Assembly (NCBI GenBank): GCA_903970295.1
Contig: CAJCHQ010000629.1
Location: forward strand, 1 to 6,116
From: Bryobacterales bacterium
GTDB lineage: Bacteria; Cyanobacteriota; Vampirovibrionia; Obscuribacterales; Obscuribacteraceae
Direction of reading: 5' to 3'
DNA: 6,116 bases
Shown piece by piece: positions 5,964-6,116 of this stretch. The translations under genes and the position numbers were made by a program. Position 1 is the stretch's first letter; the number at the start of each line of letters is the position of its first letter. The notes below the pieces were generated by a model. That model made no database searches. It saw only the letters and a list, made by a program, of their open reading frames with translations, and was not told the DNA's origin.

Positions 5964-5987
5964 AGGGCATGGTTTGCACCATGCCCT
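5964..5987 (-). terminator. perfect 10-bp hairpin: terminator or attenuator on the minus strand
   Basis: AGGGCATGGT and ACCATGCCCT are perfect 10-base arms around a 4-base loop (GCAA on the minus strand). On the minus strand the stem runs into TTTCTCT, a mediocre T-tract. The hairpin starts 48 bases after the stop of the truncated upstream gene, a normal terminator distance. It also ends just before the ribosome binding site of the 54-residue gene, leaving no room for a promoter between them, so it may be an attenuator in that gene's leader. The plus strand shows no T-tract. Confidence 0.45.
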
Positions 5988-5994
5988 ACTAAGT

Positions 5995-6018
5995 GTTTCC
6001 AAGATTCCGAGATTCCGG
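5995..6018. repeat. three tandem 8-bp direct repeats
   Basis: GTTTCCAA, GATTCCGA and GATTCCGG lie in a row with an exact 8-base period. The last two differ at one position; the first diverges at three to four. They sit between the stop of the truncated gene and the 10-bp hairpin. They could be a small repeated protein-binding site, or a slippage product without function. Confidence 0.35.
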
Positions 6019-6020
6019 GA

Positions 6021-6034
6021 CACCAAATCTGGTG
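6021..6034. repeat. short inverted repeat after the truncated gene
   Basis: CACCA and TGGTG form a perfect 5-bp stem with a 4-base loop, beginning 1 base after the stop of the partial gene on the minus strand. It is too short and lacks a T-tract, so it is recorded only as part of the structured 3' region. Confidence 0.25.
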
Positions 6035-6035
6035 C

Positions 6036-6116
6036 TTATTCGGGACGCGACCCACCGAGCAGCGGGCTCGTAAGTTGACCGCCGGCGATACTACTGGCGG
6101 TGCGCTTTGCTTGACC
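6036..6116 (-). CDS. C-terminal end of an unidentified protein (partial)
   Basis: The minus strand reads 26 codons from the right window edge to a TAA. The peptide begins GQAKRTASSIAGG and ends LLGGSRPE. Its Gly/Ser/Ala-rich character and codon use look like a real flexible C-terminus, and a structured 3' region with a terminator-like hairpin follows it. The piece is too short to identify, and it could still be a chance open frame. Confidence 0.4.
   Translation of the reverse strand, partial: GQAKRTASSIAGGQLTSPLLGGSRPE

Noticed and set aside
6078..6101. ACCGCC/GGCGGT inverted repeat near the right edge
   Set aside because: It lies within the probable coding end of the truncated gene, has a 12-base loop and no T-tract; GC-rich codons explain it.
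1..6116. CRISPR array, tRNA, rRNA, insertion sequence or phage gene
   Set aside because: Scanning by eye found no spaced repeats, no tRNA-like cloverleaf, no transposase motifs and no recognisable phage protein.

Overview
This is a bacterial window of roughly even base composition, with tightly packed genes and ordinary Shine-Dalgarno sites. Most of it is housekeeping and cell-envelope genes. The lineage cannot be fixed from the sequence. The mix of a short citrate synthase, an RDD/SpoIIM-family membrane pair and a secreted class A beta-lactamase-like protein would fit a Cyanobacteriota-related, non-photosynthetic (Melainabacteria-like) genome. That is a weak guess, and other phyla carry the same families.

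Layout. Positions 1-850 (minus) hold most of a secreted alpha/beta hydrolase whose C-terminus runs off the left edge. A 205-base divergent intergenic region with two inverted repeats separates it from citrate synthase (1056-2165, plus). Citrate synthase ends 8 bases from the end of a convergent RDD membrane protein gene (2174-2941, minus). The RDD gene starts 18 bases from the start of a divergent SpoIIM/DUF95 membrane protein gene (2960-3964, plus). Next comes a membrane-targeted beta-lactamase-fold protein (4084-5289, plus). Its stop codon directly abuts the stop of a convergent gene for a 100-residue, four-cysteine, two-helix membrane protein (5290-5592, minus). The beta-lactamase-like gene's probable terminator lies inside the last codons of that small gene. 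The right end holds, all on the minus strand, the last 26 codons of a truncated reading frame, a tandem octamer, two hairpins and a probable 54-codon small gene.

How the genes fit together. RDD and SpoIIM/DUF95 proteins are frequent genomic neighbours, so those two probably work together in the membrane. Citrate synthase is the entry enzyme of the TCA cycle and seems functionally unrelated to its neighbours. The hydrolase and the beta-lactamase-like protein are both exported. The least familiar part is the right-hand 800 bases. The 100-residue protein looks like an internal duplication of a unit made of a cysteine pair, the residues CIFS and a membrane helix. The upstream small gene begins just after a perfect 10-bp hairpin that could act as an attenuator.
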